Made by a program: the position numbers and the translations under genes | Origin: Pseudomonas bubulae | Lineage (GTDB): Bacteria; Pseudomonadota; Gammaproteobacteria; Pseudomonadales; Pseudomonadaceae | NCBI RefSeq assembly: GCF_900618535.1 | Contig: NZ_UYJA01000002.1 | Location: 682,001-746,000 of the forward strand | Length of the DNA: 64,000 nt | Direction: 5' to 3' | Shown here: one piece after another, positions 10,866 to 19,477 of the stretch | Layout: each line of letters begins with the position of its first letter | How positions within the stretch are numbered: the stretch's first letter is position 1 | Notes under the pieces: generated by a model | What the model was told of the DNA's origin: nothing | Databases searched by the model: none | The model's input: the letters and a program-made list of their open reading frames with translations, nothing else

Positions 10866-10872
10866 CGATGTT

Positions 10873-10949
<77 letters not shown>

Positions 10950-10961
10950 TCTGTGGGGTGG

Positions 10962-10989
10962 ATTCTACAGCGATACGCTGGGCTGTCAA
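10962..10989 (-). promoter_or_regulatory. promoter of tRNA-fMet copy 3
   Basis: Minus-strand TTGACA and TAGAAT boxes spaced 16 bp, the same arrangement as copy 1. The spacer sequence differs except for its last bases (CGCTG). Confidence 0.8.
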
Positions 10990-11162
10990 ACGTTAATTTA
11001 TAAAAATTCGTTATGCGTCAATTGCTTAGCTAGAAAATACAGCTATAAAAAGACCTGCAGGCCCTGTTCCGTATGGGGTGTAGCTCTATTGAGGGTAGAG
11101 ATTCGATTGAAAAAAACAATTCAGCTGCGATTTTTCCCGCGTCTGTCGGGGAGAATCAAGAC

Positions 11163-11182
11163 TACTGGTGCTATATACAGTT
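11163..11182. promoter_or_regulatory. LexA (SOS) box upstream of dinB
   Basis: CTG-N10-CAG with an AT-rich centre (CTGGTGCTATATACAG, flanked by TA and TT) fits the gamma-proteobacterial LexA operator. It ends 56 bp before the dinB ATG, where it could block the promoter. Confidence 0.8.
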
Positions 11183-11238
11183 CGCGGTGACATACTTGCG
11201 CCGAGTATTGCCTACCTCCTTGAAGAACACCGCCTTAC

Positions 11239-12300
11239 ATGACGCAGCGCAAAATCATCCACGTCGACTGTGACTGTTTCTATGCCGCTATTGAGATGCG
11301 TGATGACCCGAGCCTGGCAAACAAGCCGATGGCTGTCGGGGGCTCGGCTGATCGGCGCGGGGTCATCTCGACCTGTAATTATGAAGCTCGGGCTTATGGC
11401 GTGCGCTCGGCAATGGCGTCCCGGCATGCGCTCAAGCTGTGCCCGGACCTGGTTATCGTCAACGGCAGGATGGATGCTTATAAAGAAGCGTCCAGAGAGA
11501 TTCACGGCATCTTGCGCGACTACACCGAGCTGATTGAGCCGCTGTCTCTGGATGAAGCCTATCTGGATGTATCCGACAGCCCGCATTTTGCCGGCAGTGC
11601 CACGCGCATAGCTCAGGACATCCGCCGGCGCGTTTCCAATCAGTTGCATATCACGGTGTCGGCCGGGGTGGCCCCCAACAAGTTTCTGGCCAAAATTGCC
11701 AGTGACTGGCGCAAGCCCAACGGCTTGTTCGTGATCACCCCTGATCAGGTTGATGATTTCGTGTCTGCCTTGCCGGTCAATAAGCTGCATGGCGTGGGCA
11801 AAGTCACGGCGGACAAGCTTGGGCGCCTGGGTATCGAAACCTGCCTGCAACTGCGTGATTGGAACAAACTGGCTCTGGTGCGGGAATTCGGCAGTTTTGG
11901 TGAGCGGTTGTGGGGGTTGGCGCAGGGGATTGATGAGCGTCCGGTGCAAAGTGACAGTCGGCGTCAGTCAGTCAGCGTGGAAAACACTTACGATACTGAC
12001 CTGCCAGATCTGGCCTCTTGCCTGGAGAAACTCCCGGAGTTGCTAGAGACCCTGAACCGGCGTATTGGCCGTATCGACAGCAGTTATCGCCCCGGCAAGC
12101 CGTTTGTCAAAGTGAAGTTCCATGACTTTACCCAGACCACGCTGGAGCAGTCCGGTGCCGGGCGCGACCTTGAGAGTTATCAGGGGTTGTTGAGCCAGGC
12201 GTTTGCGCGCGGTGCCAGGCCCGTGCGATTGCTCGGGCTGGGCGTGCGTTTGCATGATTTGAACAGTGGTTTTGAGCAGATGGAGCTGTTCAAGGGGTAG
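11239..12300 (+). CDS. dinB: DNA polymerase IV
   Basis: A 353-residue Y-family polymerase for translesion and error-prone synthesis. The catalytic carboxylates are visible: D10 in HVDCDCFYA, and D105-E106 in PLSLDEAYLD. A helix-hairpin-helix region follows (HGVGKVTADKLGRLGI, near residue 180), then the little-finger domain. The C-terminus ends EQMELFKG; Q347-M-E-L-F351 is a typical beta-clamp binding peptide. Start ATG 11239 gives the standard N-terminus. The LexA box upstream indicates SOS control. It is monocistronic. Confidence 0.96.
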   Translation: MTQRKIIHVDCDCFYAAIEMRDDPSLANKPMAVGGSADRRGVISTCNYEARAYGVRSAMASRHALKLCPDLVIVNGRMDAYKEASREIHGILRDYTELIEPLSLDEAYLDVSDSPHFAGSATRIAQDIRRRVSNQLHITVSAGVAPNKFLAKIASDWRKPNGLFVITPDQVDDFVSALPVNKLHGVGKVTADKLGRLGIETCLQLRDWNKLALVREFGSFGERLWGLAQGIDERPVQSDSRRQSVSVENTYDTDLPDLASCLEKLPELLETLNRRIGRIDSSYRPGKPFVKVKFHDFTQTTLEQSGAGRDLESYQGLLSQAFARGARPVRLLGLGVRLHDLNSGFEQMELFKG

Positions 12301-12315
12301 GCTGGTTTGCTGGTT

Positions 12316-12400
12316 GGGGGAGCGGGCTTGCTCGCGATGCTGGCGTGCGGTCTGTCAGGAAAACCGCAGCGATATCATCGCGAGCAAGCCCGCTCCCACA
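12316..12400. repeat. REP-type inverted repeat pair
   Basis: GGGAGCGGGCTTGCTCGCGA and its complement flank a spacer of about 45 bp, between the convergent dinB and lipoprotein genes. Confidence 0.86.
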
Positions 12401-12413
12401 TGTCAGAGTTGCG

Positions 12414-13367
12414 TCAACTGACGCCGGGATCCGCTACCAGTCTCCCGGCATTTTTGGTCAAGGATTGAAGAAATTCACGTTGCAGCTCAGGATCGTTGCG
12501 CGTGAGTTCGATCAGACTTTGTTCCAGTTCGCTGGCTTCTTCTTCCAGCCCCAGTTCCGACAGGCGTTTGACCCGATGTACCCATTGGTTGACGTCGTCA
12601 CCCTCCAGGTCGTCGTAGATCAGGTTATGTGCTTCGAGCAGCTTGCCACGCAGGTGACTGCTGATCGACAGGGTCGAATCGGAATGGGTTTCGTCCTGGG
12701 CGTCTTCCACCATGATGGTCAGCTTGCCGACGTGATTGAGATCCTGTTCGGCAAAAGGGCTGTCCAGCAGGTTGAGGCGCAGCACGCCATTGCGGTCTGT
12801 GGTCAGCTCGTGGGTCTGTTTGCCAGCCTTGATCACCACCGGGCGTTCGGCCCAGGGCAGGCTTGAATATTCCAGGCGCTTGTCACGCTGAACATCATCA
12901 ATCCCCGCCAGGTTCTGCTCGGCGCGGCCATGGGACTGCACGTTCATCGCCGGGTTTACCCCTGCAAAGCCGTAGTTGATCCAGTCTTTGGTCACGCTGT
13001 CAGGCAGTTGCCCGAACATGAACACATTAAGCACATTGGCACCTACCCCGGCGACAATAGCCACCGCGCCCAACGGAATCTCGTAGACTTCGCGCCAGGG
13101 TTGGTATGGGGTGTAGCGGTCGTAATGACGTGTGACATCGAACTCGGTGACCTCGAAGGTCTTCTGTTCATTGATGCGCACACGACGTTGCGGCAGCTCA
13201 AGCACAGTTGGCGAGCCGACATCGATCTGCAGGCTGTGGGCGAGCAGTTTGCGCTCGATGCGTTCCTCGTGCTCGCTGCGTTGCGACATGTGATTGGCAC
13301 AGCCGCTCAGCAGCAGGGCGCCGCACATGGCGGCGCCCCCGAGGGTCAAGGTGTTTCGAGTGAACAT
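12414..13367 (-). CDS. outer-membrane-type lipoprotein of unknown function
   Basis: A 317-residue protein with a clear lipoprotein signal: hydrophobic residues 8-21 ending LLLSGC, with the lipidated Cys at position 23 and N next, compatible with outer-membrane sorting. The mature part contains a hydrophobic patch (PLGAVAIVAGVGANVLNVFMFG) and a charged, probably helical C-terminus rich in Glu. I do not recognise a functional domain. It starts 17 bp after the proS stop on the same strand, so it is probably cotranscribed with proS; a homologous gene also sits next to proS in P. aeruginosa as I recall it. Confidence 0.8.
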   Translation of the reverse strand: MFTRNTLTLGGAAMCGALLLSGCANHMSQRSEHEERIERKLLAHSLQIDVGSPTVLELPQRRVRINEQKTFEVTEFDVTRHYDRYTPYQPWREVYEIPLGAVAIVAGVGANVLNVFMFGQLPDSVTKDWINYGFAGVNPAMNVQSHGRAEQNLAGIDDVQRDKRLEYSSLPWAERPVVIKAGKQTHELTTDRNGVLRLNLLDSPFAEQDLNHVGKLTIMVEDAQDETHSDSTLSISSHLRGKLLEAHNLIYDDLEGDDVNQWVHRVKRLSELGLEEEASELEQSLIELTRNDPELQREFLQSLTKNAGRLVADPGVS

Positions 13368-13384
13368 GGCGTCTCTATCTGGTT

Positions 13385-15100
13385 TCAGCGAGCGATACGG
13401 GCCTGAAGGAAGGCAAGCACATCAGCAACGGGCAGGGCTTGCGGCTCTGCTTCGGTGCGGCTCTTGTATTCCAGATTGCCTTCAGCCAGGCCACGGTCGC
13501 TGACCACGATCCGGTGCGGGATGCCGATCAGTTCCATGTCTGCGAACTTGATGCCGGGGCTGGTTTTCTTGTCGCGATCGTCCAGCAGCACTTCAAAGCC
13601 AGCTGCAGTCAGTTCGGCATAGAGCGTGTCGGTAGCTTCACGTACGGCTTCGGTTTCGTAGCGCAGCGGTACCAGGGCAACCTGGAACGGGGCCAGGGCA
13701 TCGCTCCAGATAATGCCACGCTCGTCGTTGTTCTGCTCGATGGCTGCGGCAACCACGCGGGAAACACCAATGCCGTAGCAGCCCATGGCCAGGGTGACCG
13801 GCTTGCCGTTTTCGCCCAGTACCTGGCACTTCATGGCTTCGCTGTACTTGGTGCCCAGCTGGAAGATGTGACCCACTTCGATACCGCGCTTGATTTCCAG
13901 CGTGCCTTTGCCGTCCGGGCTAGGGTCGCCGGCCACCACGTTGCGCAGGTCGGCAACGGTCGGTACTGGCAGGTCGCGCTCCCAGTTCACGCCGAAGTAG
14001 TGTTTGTCGTCGATATTGGCACCCACACCGAAGTCGCTCATCAGCTCGACCGAGCGATCAATGATGCATGGCAGTGGCAGGTTCAGCGGGCCCAGAGAGC
14101 CAGCGCCGGCGCCGATGGCGTCACGCAGTTCGGCATCCGAGGCCATGACCAGCGGGCTGTGCACCAGCGGATGGTTGGCAGCCTTGATTTCGTTGAGTTC
14201 GTGATCGCCACGGATCACCAGAGCGATCAGTTTGCCAGCTTCGGCGGCGTGAACGATCAGGGTCTTGACGGTTTTCTCGATTGGCAGGTCATAGCCATCA
14301 ACCAATTGCGCGATGGTCTTGGCATCCGGTGTGTCGACCAGGCGCAGCTCCTGGGTGGCAGCAGGGCGCGAAGTTTCGGCGGGTACGGCTTCGGCTTTTT
14401 CGATGTTGGCCGCGTAGTCGGAACCATTGCTGAACACGATATCGTCTTCGCCGGATTCAGCCAGAACGTGGAACTCGTGGGAGCCGGCACCGCCGATGGA
14501 GCCGTTGTCGGCTTCAACCGGGCGGAAGTTCAGGCCCAGGCGGGTGAACACGTTGCAGTAGGCCTGGTGCATACGGTCATAGGTGACCTGCAGCGAAGCG
14601 GTGTCTGCGTGGAAGGAGTAGGCGTCCTTCATGATGAATTCGCGGCCGCGCATCAAGCCGAAGCGCGGGCGGATTTCGTCACGGAATTTGGTCTGGATCT
14701 GGTACAGGTTGATTGGCAGCTGTTTGTAGCTGTTCAACTCGTTGCGGCACAGGTCGGTGATCACTTCTTCGTGGGTCGGGCCCACGCAGAACTCGCGACC
14801 GTGGCGGTCTTTAAGGCGCAACAGTTCAGGGCCGTACTCTTCCCAACGGCCGGACTCCTGCCACAACTCAGCTGGCTGGATACTCGGCATCAGCACTTCC
14901 AGAGCGCCTGCAGCGTTCATTTCTTCGCGAACAATGGCTTCGGCCTTGCGCATGATCCGCAGGCCCATGGGCAGCCAGGTGTAGAGGCCCGAAGCAAGTT
15001 TGCGAATCATGCCTGCGCGCAGCATCAGCTGATGGCTGATAACGACCGCATCTGAAGGCGTTTCTTTCTGTGTGGCGAGCAAATATTGACTGGTGCGCAT
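13385..15100 (-). CDS. proS: prolyl-tRNA synthetase (bacterial type with editing domain)
   Basis: A 571-residue class II synthetase that charges tRNA-Pro. Motif 2 region ([26 protein letters not shown]), the editing INS domain related to YbaK (about residues 220-400), motif 3 ([10 protein letters not shown]) and the C-terminal anticodon-binding domain are all visible. The ATG at 15100 gives the canonical [18 protein letters not shown] start and usual length; the longer in-frame extension to 15277 is not conserved-looking. The next gene downstream is a lipoprotein gene 17 bp away. Confidence 0.96.
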   Translation of the reverse strand: MRTSQYLLATQKETPSDAVVISHQLMLRAGMIRKLASGLYTWLPMGLRIMRKAEAIVREEMNAAGALEVLMPSIQPAELWQESGRWEEYGPELLRLKDRHGREFCVGPTHEEVITDLCRNELNSYKQLPINLYQIQTKFRDEIRPRFGLMRGREFIMKDAYSFHADTASLQVTYDRMHQAYCNVFTRLGLNFRPVEADNGSIGGAGSHEFHVLAESGEDDIVFSNGSDYAANIEKAEAVPAETSRPAATQELRLVDTPDAKTIAQLVDGYDLPIEKTVKTLIVHAAEAGKLIALVIRGDHELNEIKAANHPLVHSPLVMASDAELRDAIGAGAGSLGPLNLPLPCIIDRSVELMSDFGVGANIDDKHYFGVNWERDLPVPTVADLRNVVAGDPSPDGKGTLEIKRGIEVGHIFQLGTKYSEAMKCQVLGENGKPVTLAMGCYGIGVSRVVAAAIEQNNDERGIIWSDALAPFQVALVPLRYETEAVREATDTLYAELTAAGFEVLLDDRDKKTSPGIKFADMELIGIPHRIVVSDRGLAEGNLEYKSRTEAEPQALPVADVLAFLQARIAR

Positions 15101-15203
15101 GGTTAGCCGGTGCCGTTGCTGATGACTAGAAATGACTCGGCATTGTACGGGCGAGATCTGCCTGCGTACAGGGCGGGCGGGGGAGGTGTGCTCCCCCTCG
15201 TGT

Positions 15204-16748
15204 TTATTGGGCCTTTTCCAGGTCGACAACGGGCTTTTGCCGGGCCCGGCGGCTCTCCTGATACCAGTGCAAGGCAATCAGCAGCAGCGTCGGGATGCCC
15301 ATCACCGCGGTAATGATAAAGAAGTTGTGATAACCGAACTTCTCGACCATGACCCCCGAGTAACCGCCCATCAAGCGCGGTAGCAGCAGCATGATCGAGC
15401 TGAGCAGGGCGTACTGGGTGGCGGAGAATTTGAGGTTGGTCAGACTGGACAGGTAGGCTACGAATGCTGAGGTGGCGAGGCCGGAGCTGAAGTTGTCGAG
15501 GGAAATGGTGACAATCAGCATCTGCAGGTTCGGGCCCATATCGGCCAGCAACATGAACAGCAGGTTGGTGCCTGCCGATGCTGCACCACCGATCAACAGA
15601 ATTGGCAAAATGCCGAAACGCACGATCAACAAGCCGCCCATGCCCGCACCGACAAGGGTCATGATCAGGCCGAAAATCTTGCTGACACCGGCAATCTGAT
15701 CCTTGGTGAAACCCTGGTCGATATAGAACACGTTGGCCATTACGCCCATGACCGTGTCCGACATGCGGTAAGTGGCAATCAACCCCAGCAGTAGCAGGGC
15801 TTGCCAGCGATACCGAACGATAAAGTCATTAACCGGGGTCAGAACCGGAGCCAGGCCGCGTCGTCCGATGGATGAAAGGCACAACACGGTGAGCAGGGTG
15901 TACAGGATGGCGCGTAGAAACGCCCGGTCTTCCAGTATCAGGTTCAGCGGGCTGACCCCTTCAAACAACACGCCAGCAAAATCGGTGTTGTAGAGCTGGG
16001 TGAACATGGCCGGGACAGATACCAGCAGTACGATCAGTACAAAAACTGACGCCAGCTGATGGCCAAAGCTGTAGCGCCCGGCCGACAGCTGGGTGCGCAA
16101 CGGTACCGGCGGTTCGCGCATAAACAGGGTGGTGAGCAGTGCGGGGACCATCAGCAGGCCGAACAGCACGTAGGTGCCGGTCCAGGCCGAATGTTTGTAG
16201 TTGAAGCCCGTCGAACCGAAGCCTTCGGCAAAGAACAGGGCGCCCGCCGTGGCCAGCAGGGCCGCTACGCGATAACCGGACATGTAACTGGCGGCGAGCG
16301 CGGCCTGCCGGTTGTCTTCGGCGATTTCCAGGCGATAGGCATCGACGGCAATGTCCTGGGTCGCCGAAGCGAAAGACACTACAACCGCAATGGCAATCAG
16401 CCAGGACAGATGTTTTTGCGGGTCACAAAAGCCCATGCCGATCAGGCCCAGGATAACCAGTGACTGTGACAGCACCAGCCATGAGCGTCGCCGGCCAAGT
16501 TTGCCGAGTAATGGCAGGCGCCATTGGTCCAGCAGCGGCGACCACACCCATTTGAAGGCGTATGCCAGCCCGATCAGGCTGGCATAGCCAATGGTTTCGC
16601 GGGCCACACCGGCTTCGCGCAACCAGACGGAAAGGGTTGAAAACACCAGCATGTACGGCAAGCCGGCGGCAAAACCGAGCAGCAACAGCACTAGGGTCGA
16701 GGGGCTGGAATACGCAGCTAGCGCTTCGCGCCAGGTTTTACGGGGCAT
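15204..16748 (-). CDS. ampG: AmpG-family muropeptide permease
   Basis: A 514-residue MFS permease with about 14 hydrophobic segments. The N-terminus ([34 protein letters not shown]) and the [17 protein letters not shown] segment are typical AmpG motifs. AmpG imports GlcNAc-anhydroMurNAc peptides into the cytoplasm for cell-wall recycling, which also feeds ampC induction where AmpR is present. Pseudomonas often has two AmpG-like proteins (AmpG and AmpP); which one this is cannot be settled here. It is downstream of the Atl gene (42-bp gap) on the same strand. Confidence 0.85.
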   Translation of the reverse strand: MPRKTWREALAAYSSPSTLVLLLLGFAAGLPYMLVFSTLSVWLREAGVARETIGYASLIGLAYAFKWVWSPLLDQWRLPLLGKLGRRRSWLVLSQSLVILGLIGMGFCDPQKHLSWLIAIAVVVSFASATQDIAVDAYRLEIAEDNRQAALAASYMSGYRVAALLATAGALFFAEGFGSTGFNYKHSAWTGTYVLFGLLMVPALLTTLFMREPPVPLRTQLSAGRYSFGHQLASVFVLIVLLVSVPAMFTQLYNTDFAGVLFEGVSPLNLILEDRAFLRAILYTLLTVLCLSSIGRRGLAPVLTPVNDFIVRYRWQALLLLGLIATYRMSDTVMGVMANVFYIDQGFTKDQIAGVSKIFGLIMTLVGAGMGGLLIVRFGILPILLIGGAASAGTNLLFMLLADMGPNLQMLIVTISLDNFSSGLATSAFVAYLSSLTNLKFSATQYALLSSIMLLLPRLMGGYSGVMVEKFGYHNFFIITAVMGIPTLLLIALHWYQESRRARQKPVVDLEKAQ

Positions 16749-16790
16749 GGACTGGAGTCTGCCTCTGGTTGCGGAAACAAAGGGCGCACT

Positions 16791-17144
16791 CTAACCGCAG
16801 TGCTCTATCTGGCGCCAGCCATGGCGTCGCATATCCACGCGATTATTCATGATGCTCAAGCCTTCTGCCCGCAAACGCGCGCGCTGTTCATCACCAGACG
16901 GGCTACCTGCAGGCAGACTGATACGACCACCGGCGGCGAGCACCCGGTGCCACGGCAGGCGTGTATCGTCGGGGAGCTGGCTGAGCGTTCGCCCAACCCA
17001 GCGCGCTGCGCGACCCAGACCCGCCGCTTCGGCGAGTTGCCCGTAAGTAACCACGTAACCTGCAGGCACCATCATCAAGGTTGAATACAGCGCCGTGCGC
17101 CGAATCTCGGCGGGAGTTTGAAGAATGTCTGGCAGTGTATTCAA
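16791..17144 (-). CDS. atl: alkyltransferase-like protein (Atl, MGMT fold)
   Basis: A 117-residue protein homologous to the DNA-binding half of O6-alkylguanine-DNA alkyltransferases. The active-site PCHRV is PWHRV here (TRLPWHRVLAAGG), so the alkyl-accepting Cys is a Trp. This defines Atl proteins (E. coli YbaZ), which bind O6-alkylguanine and direct it to nucleotide excision repair. VPAGYVVTYGQLAEAAG and ARWVGRTLSQLP are the flanking conserved motifs. The start is uncertain: the track of similarity fits a TTG at 17144, with internal ATGs at residues 24-25 as alternatives. It is followed by ampG. Confidence 0.85.
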   Translation of the reverse strand: MNTLPDILQTPAEIRRTALYSTLMMVPAGYVVTYGQLAEAAGLGRAARWVGRTLSQLPDDTRLPWHRVLAAGGRISLPAGSPSGDEQRARLRAEGLSIMNNRVDMRRHGWRQIEHCG

Positions 17145-17285
17145 GGGACACTTCTGGTCAAGATGGGGGTTGTTACAGAACTATAGAATGAACTCCGGCA
17201 CAATGAGTCGGTCTTTCTTCCTCAAGGGCGTATCCATCCGGATAATGCCGGCATTCTTCCGTTTTTCTGAGTTTCGCATCCGCTT

Positions 17286-18299
17286 ATGTTGTCCAGAACC
17301 CTGTTGTGCCTTGTTGTCATGTGCCTTGCTGCGCCCGTGTTTGCCGATACGGTGTGGTTGAAAAACGGCGACCGCCTGAGCGGCAAGATCAAAGTCTTTG
17401 ATGGCGGCAAATTACTGATTCAGACCGAGTATGCGGGGGCCGTGCCCATTGACTGGAAGCAGGTCAAGACCCTGGAAAGTGATCAGGAATTGCTGGTCAA
17501 GCAGGATGCCTGGACCGGTGAAAAGGCCAAGTCATTGCAGGCGGCCGAAGACGGCAGCGTAACCCTGGTCAACGGTGAAGCACCGAAAACCGTAGCTCTG
17601 GCCAGTATCCAGCAACTCATCAAGCCCAAACCGCTGGTCGAAGACATGGTCTGGAAAGGCAATGTCGATGTGGCGATGGACTACAAACGGGCGGACAAGG
17701 ATACCGACGACTACGATCTCGATTTCAAGACCACTGCCCGCCACGGCGCCTGGCGTCATCACGCAGAGGGTGAGTACAACCGCGAGTTTCAGAACGATGT
17801 GGTAACCACGGATAACTGGACTGCTGAGTACGCGCTGGATTACTTCATCAGCGACAAGTGGTACTGGCAAGGTCGTTTGACCTATAACCGCGACCGGGTG
17901 GAAGACATTTCCCGTCAGCGAACAGTCGGTACCGGCCCCGGCTACCAGTTCTGGGATGACGAATTGGGCGCATTCTCGCTGGGCTCACTGCTCAATCGCA
18001 CTGATTACGAATACTCTGACGGTAAGAAAGACAACTTCTACTCGCTGGCCATGAAGTGGGATTACAACCGTTACCTGATGGGCAAAACAGTCTCGTTTTT
18101 TACCAATGGTGAATTGGGCAAGTCGCTGGAAGGGGAGTCGGACTACAGTCTCGATTCCGAAATCGGCTTGCGTTACAAGGTCACGGAATGGGCATCGCTG
18201 AATCTAAAGGCCGAGAAAGACCTGATTGGCAGCTCGAGTGGCTCTGATAACGCCCTCAACAAGACCCGCTATACCGTAGGGTTTGGCGTGGTCTGGTAG
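17286..18299 (+). CDS. DUF481 family outer-membrane beta-barrel protein
   Basis: A 337-residue secreted protein with a signal peptide (residues 1-20, ending PVFA-D). After an N-terminal SH3-like part (DTVWLKNGDRLSGKIKVFDGG, residues 21-110) comes a barrel-like C-terminal region with alternating aromatic strands and a terminal Trp (RYTVGFGVVW), as in DUF481 (YdiY-type) proteins. Function is unknown; the C-terminal Trp suits BAM-dependent insertion. The N-terminal domain is a feature of the Pseudomonas members. The start ATG overlaps no other gene; it is monocistronic and divergent from atl. Confidence 0.85.
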   Translation: MLSRTLLCLVVMCLAAPVFADTVWLKNGDRLSGKIKVFDGGKLLIQTEYAGAVPIDWKQVKTLESDQELLVKQDAWTGEKAKSLQAAEDGSVTLVNGEAPKTVALASIQQLIKPKPLVEDMVWKGNVDVAMDYKRADKDTDDYDLDFKTTARHGAWRHHAEGEYNREFQNDVVTTDNWTAEYALDYFISDKWYWQGRLTYNRDRVEDISRQRTVGTGPGYQFWDDELGAFSLGSLLNRTDYEYSDGKKDNFYSLAMKWDYNRYLMGKTVSFFTNGELGKSLEGESDYSLDSEIGLRYKVTEWASLNLKAEKDLIGSSSGSDNALNKTRYTVGFGVVW

Positions 18300-18395
18300 T
18301 AAAACCGTACGGCATGACTTGAGAGGGCGGGCTTGGATCTTGTGGGGAATCAGAAAACACCCATTTGAATTCCAAGGATGTTGAAATTCACCAAT

Positions 18396-18418
18396 GCCTG
18401 CCTCATTAGAGGCAGGGC
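18396..18418. terminator. possible terminator hairpin between DUF481 gene and fimbrial operon
   Basis: CCTGCCTC / GAGGCAGG with an ATTA loop forms a stable 8-bp hairpin between two convergent transcription units. No clear T run follows on either strand, so rho-independent action is unproven. Confidence 0.4.
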
Positions 18419-18477
18419 TCTCCCTCAAAAACTAAGGTTCTGACCTGATATCTAGATGCAACCATCGACTTAAGGTA

Positions 18478-19467
18478 TCAGTTGTAGGTCAGGGTAAATG
18501 TTGCCGTGCTGTTTGCCACGCCACCACTTACGCTTGCGCCGGTCTGATAATACCGGGCCGTCAGTGGGATTGAGTAGTTGCCGTCGTTCGTGACGGTCCC
18601 TACGGTAATATTAGTCGCCAGCTTTACAGGCGTACTGTTGTGAAGTAATTGTAAACCTATGCCCTTGGCCATGGTCCCGGAAGGGGTGGAGTTCAGCGCC
18701 AATACACCCTCGACGGCAGACGCATGGGGGCTGCCGTCCAGTTTGACCTGTACACGAGTGTTTGCATCGCAATTTAGCTCTATGGCGAATGGTGTTTCGG
18801 CGGCGACGCTACCGGGCCCAGTAAAAGTGCTCATCGGTATTCCATCGCCCATCGGAACGTTGATGGAAGCGCTGGTGACGGAGCAGGCAACGGGAACAAT
18901 AGTATTAACGCCCACTAATGTGATGTTGGCGGTATAGAAGTTTCCAACAATGGACGCTCTGGCAATTCTTCCGGTGGTAAGAGTTCCTGCTCCTACGGCA
19001 CCCGCCTTTGTTTTGATAAGTCTTACACGCATACCGCGGGGGATTGAAATATAATTGTTGGCGCCTAGGGGTTCGTCGTACGGTACGATGTAAGTGTTTG
19101 ATTCATTATTTGTACTTATCCCGACCCCGTCAATATTGGTGTTGTATATTCGGTTTGCCAGGGGGCTCAGGACAGTAAATATTTCATTTGTCCAGCGGTA
19201 TGTCCAACTCGTGTTGCACCCGAAAAAGGGATAGGAACTATGATATGGGCCGGTGCTTATTGTCGCCAATACGGTGCCAGCAGGACTGTCCCGCTGAACA
19301 ATGATAGAACCAAAATTGATATCTTTTCTTATTTCTGAAGTGGCCCCGTTATAGAAAGAACAACTGGCTGTGGCGATGTTCGAAAAGGCAAGAATGAACA
19401 ATCCGAAAGTAGCGTGACCTCTATGTTTTACGATAAGGTCACTGGCTTTATATTTGGCAAGAGTCAT
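18478..19467 (-). CDS. fimbrial tip adhesin-like protein
   Basis: A 329-residue protein, last gene of the chaperone-usher operon. A long N-terminal signal (up to about residue 35, NIATA-S) is followed by a unique N-terminal domain of about 150 residues and a C-terminal pilin domain (from about residue 190, VVNTIVPVACSVTSASINVPMG-like, ending TFTLTYN). This two-domain layout, with the pilin domain offering a donor-strand groove, is that of tip adhesins such as FimH-type proteins. The ligand is unknown. It begins 10 bp after the usher stop. Base composition is lower in GC than flanking housekeeping genes. Confidence 0.8.
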   Translation of the reverse strand: MTLAKYKASDLIVKHRGHATFGLFILAFSNIATASCSFYNGATSEIRKDINFGSIIVQRDSPAGTVLATISTGPYHSSYPFFGCNTSWTYRWTNEIFTVLSPLANRIYNTNIDGVGISTNNESNTYIVPYDEPLGANNYISIPRGMRVRLIKTKAGAVGAGTLTTGRIARASIVGNFYTANITLVGVNTIVPVACSVTSASINVPMGDGIPMSTFTGPGSVAAETPFAIELNCDANTRVQVKLDGSPHASAVEGVLALNSTPSGTMAKGIGLQLLHNSTPVKLATNITVGTVTNDGNYSIPLTARYYQTGASVSGGVANSTATFTLTYN

Positions 19468-19477
19468 GGTTTTCCGC

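Noticed and set aside
13439..15055. 538-codon open frame antisense to proS
   Set aside because: Shadow of a strongly biased gene; composition rich in His, Gln and Val is typical of such mirror frames.
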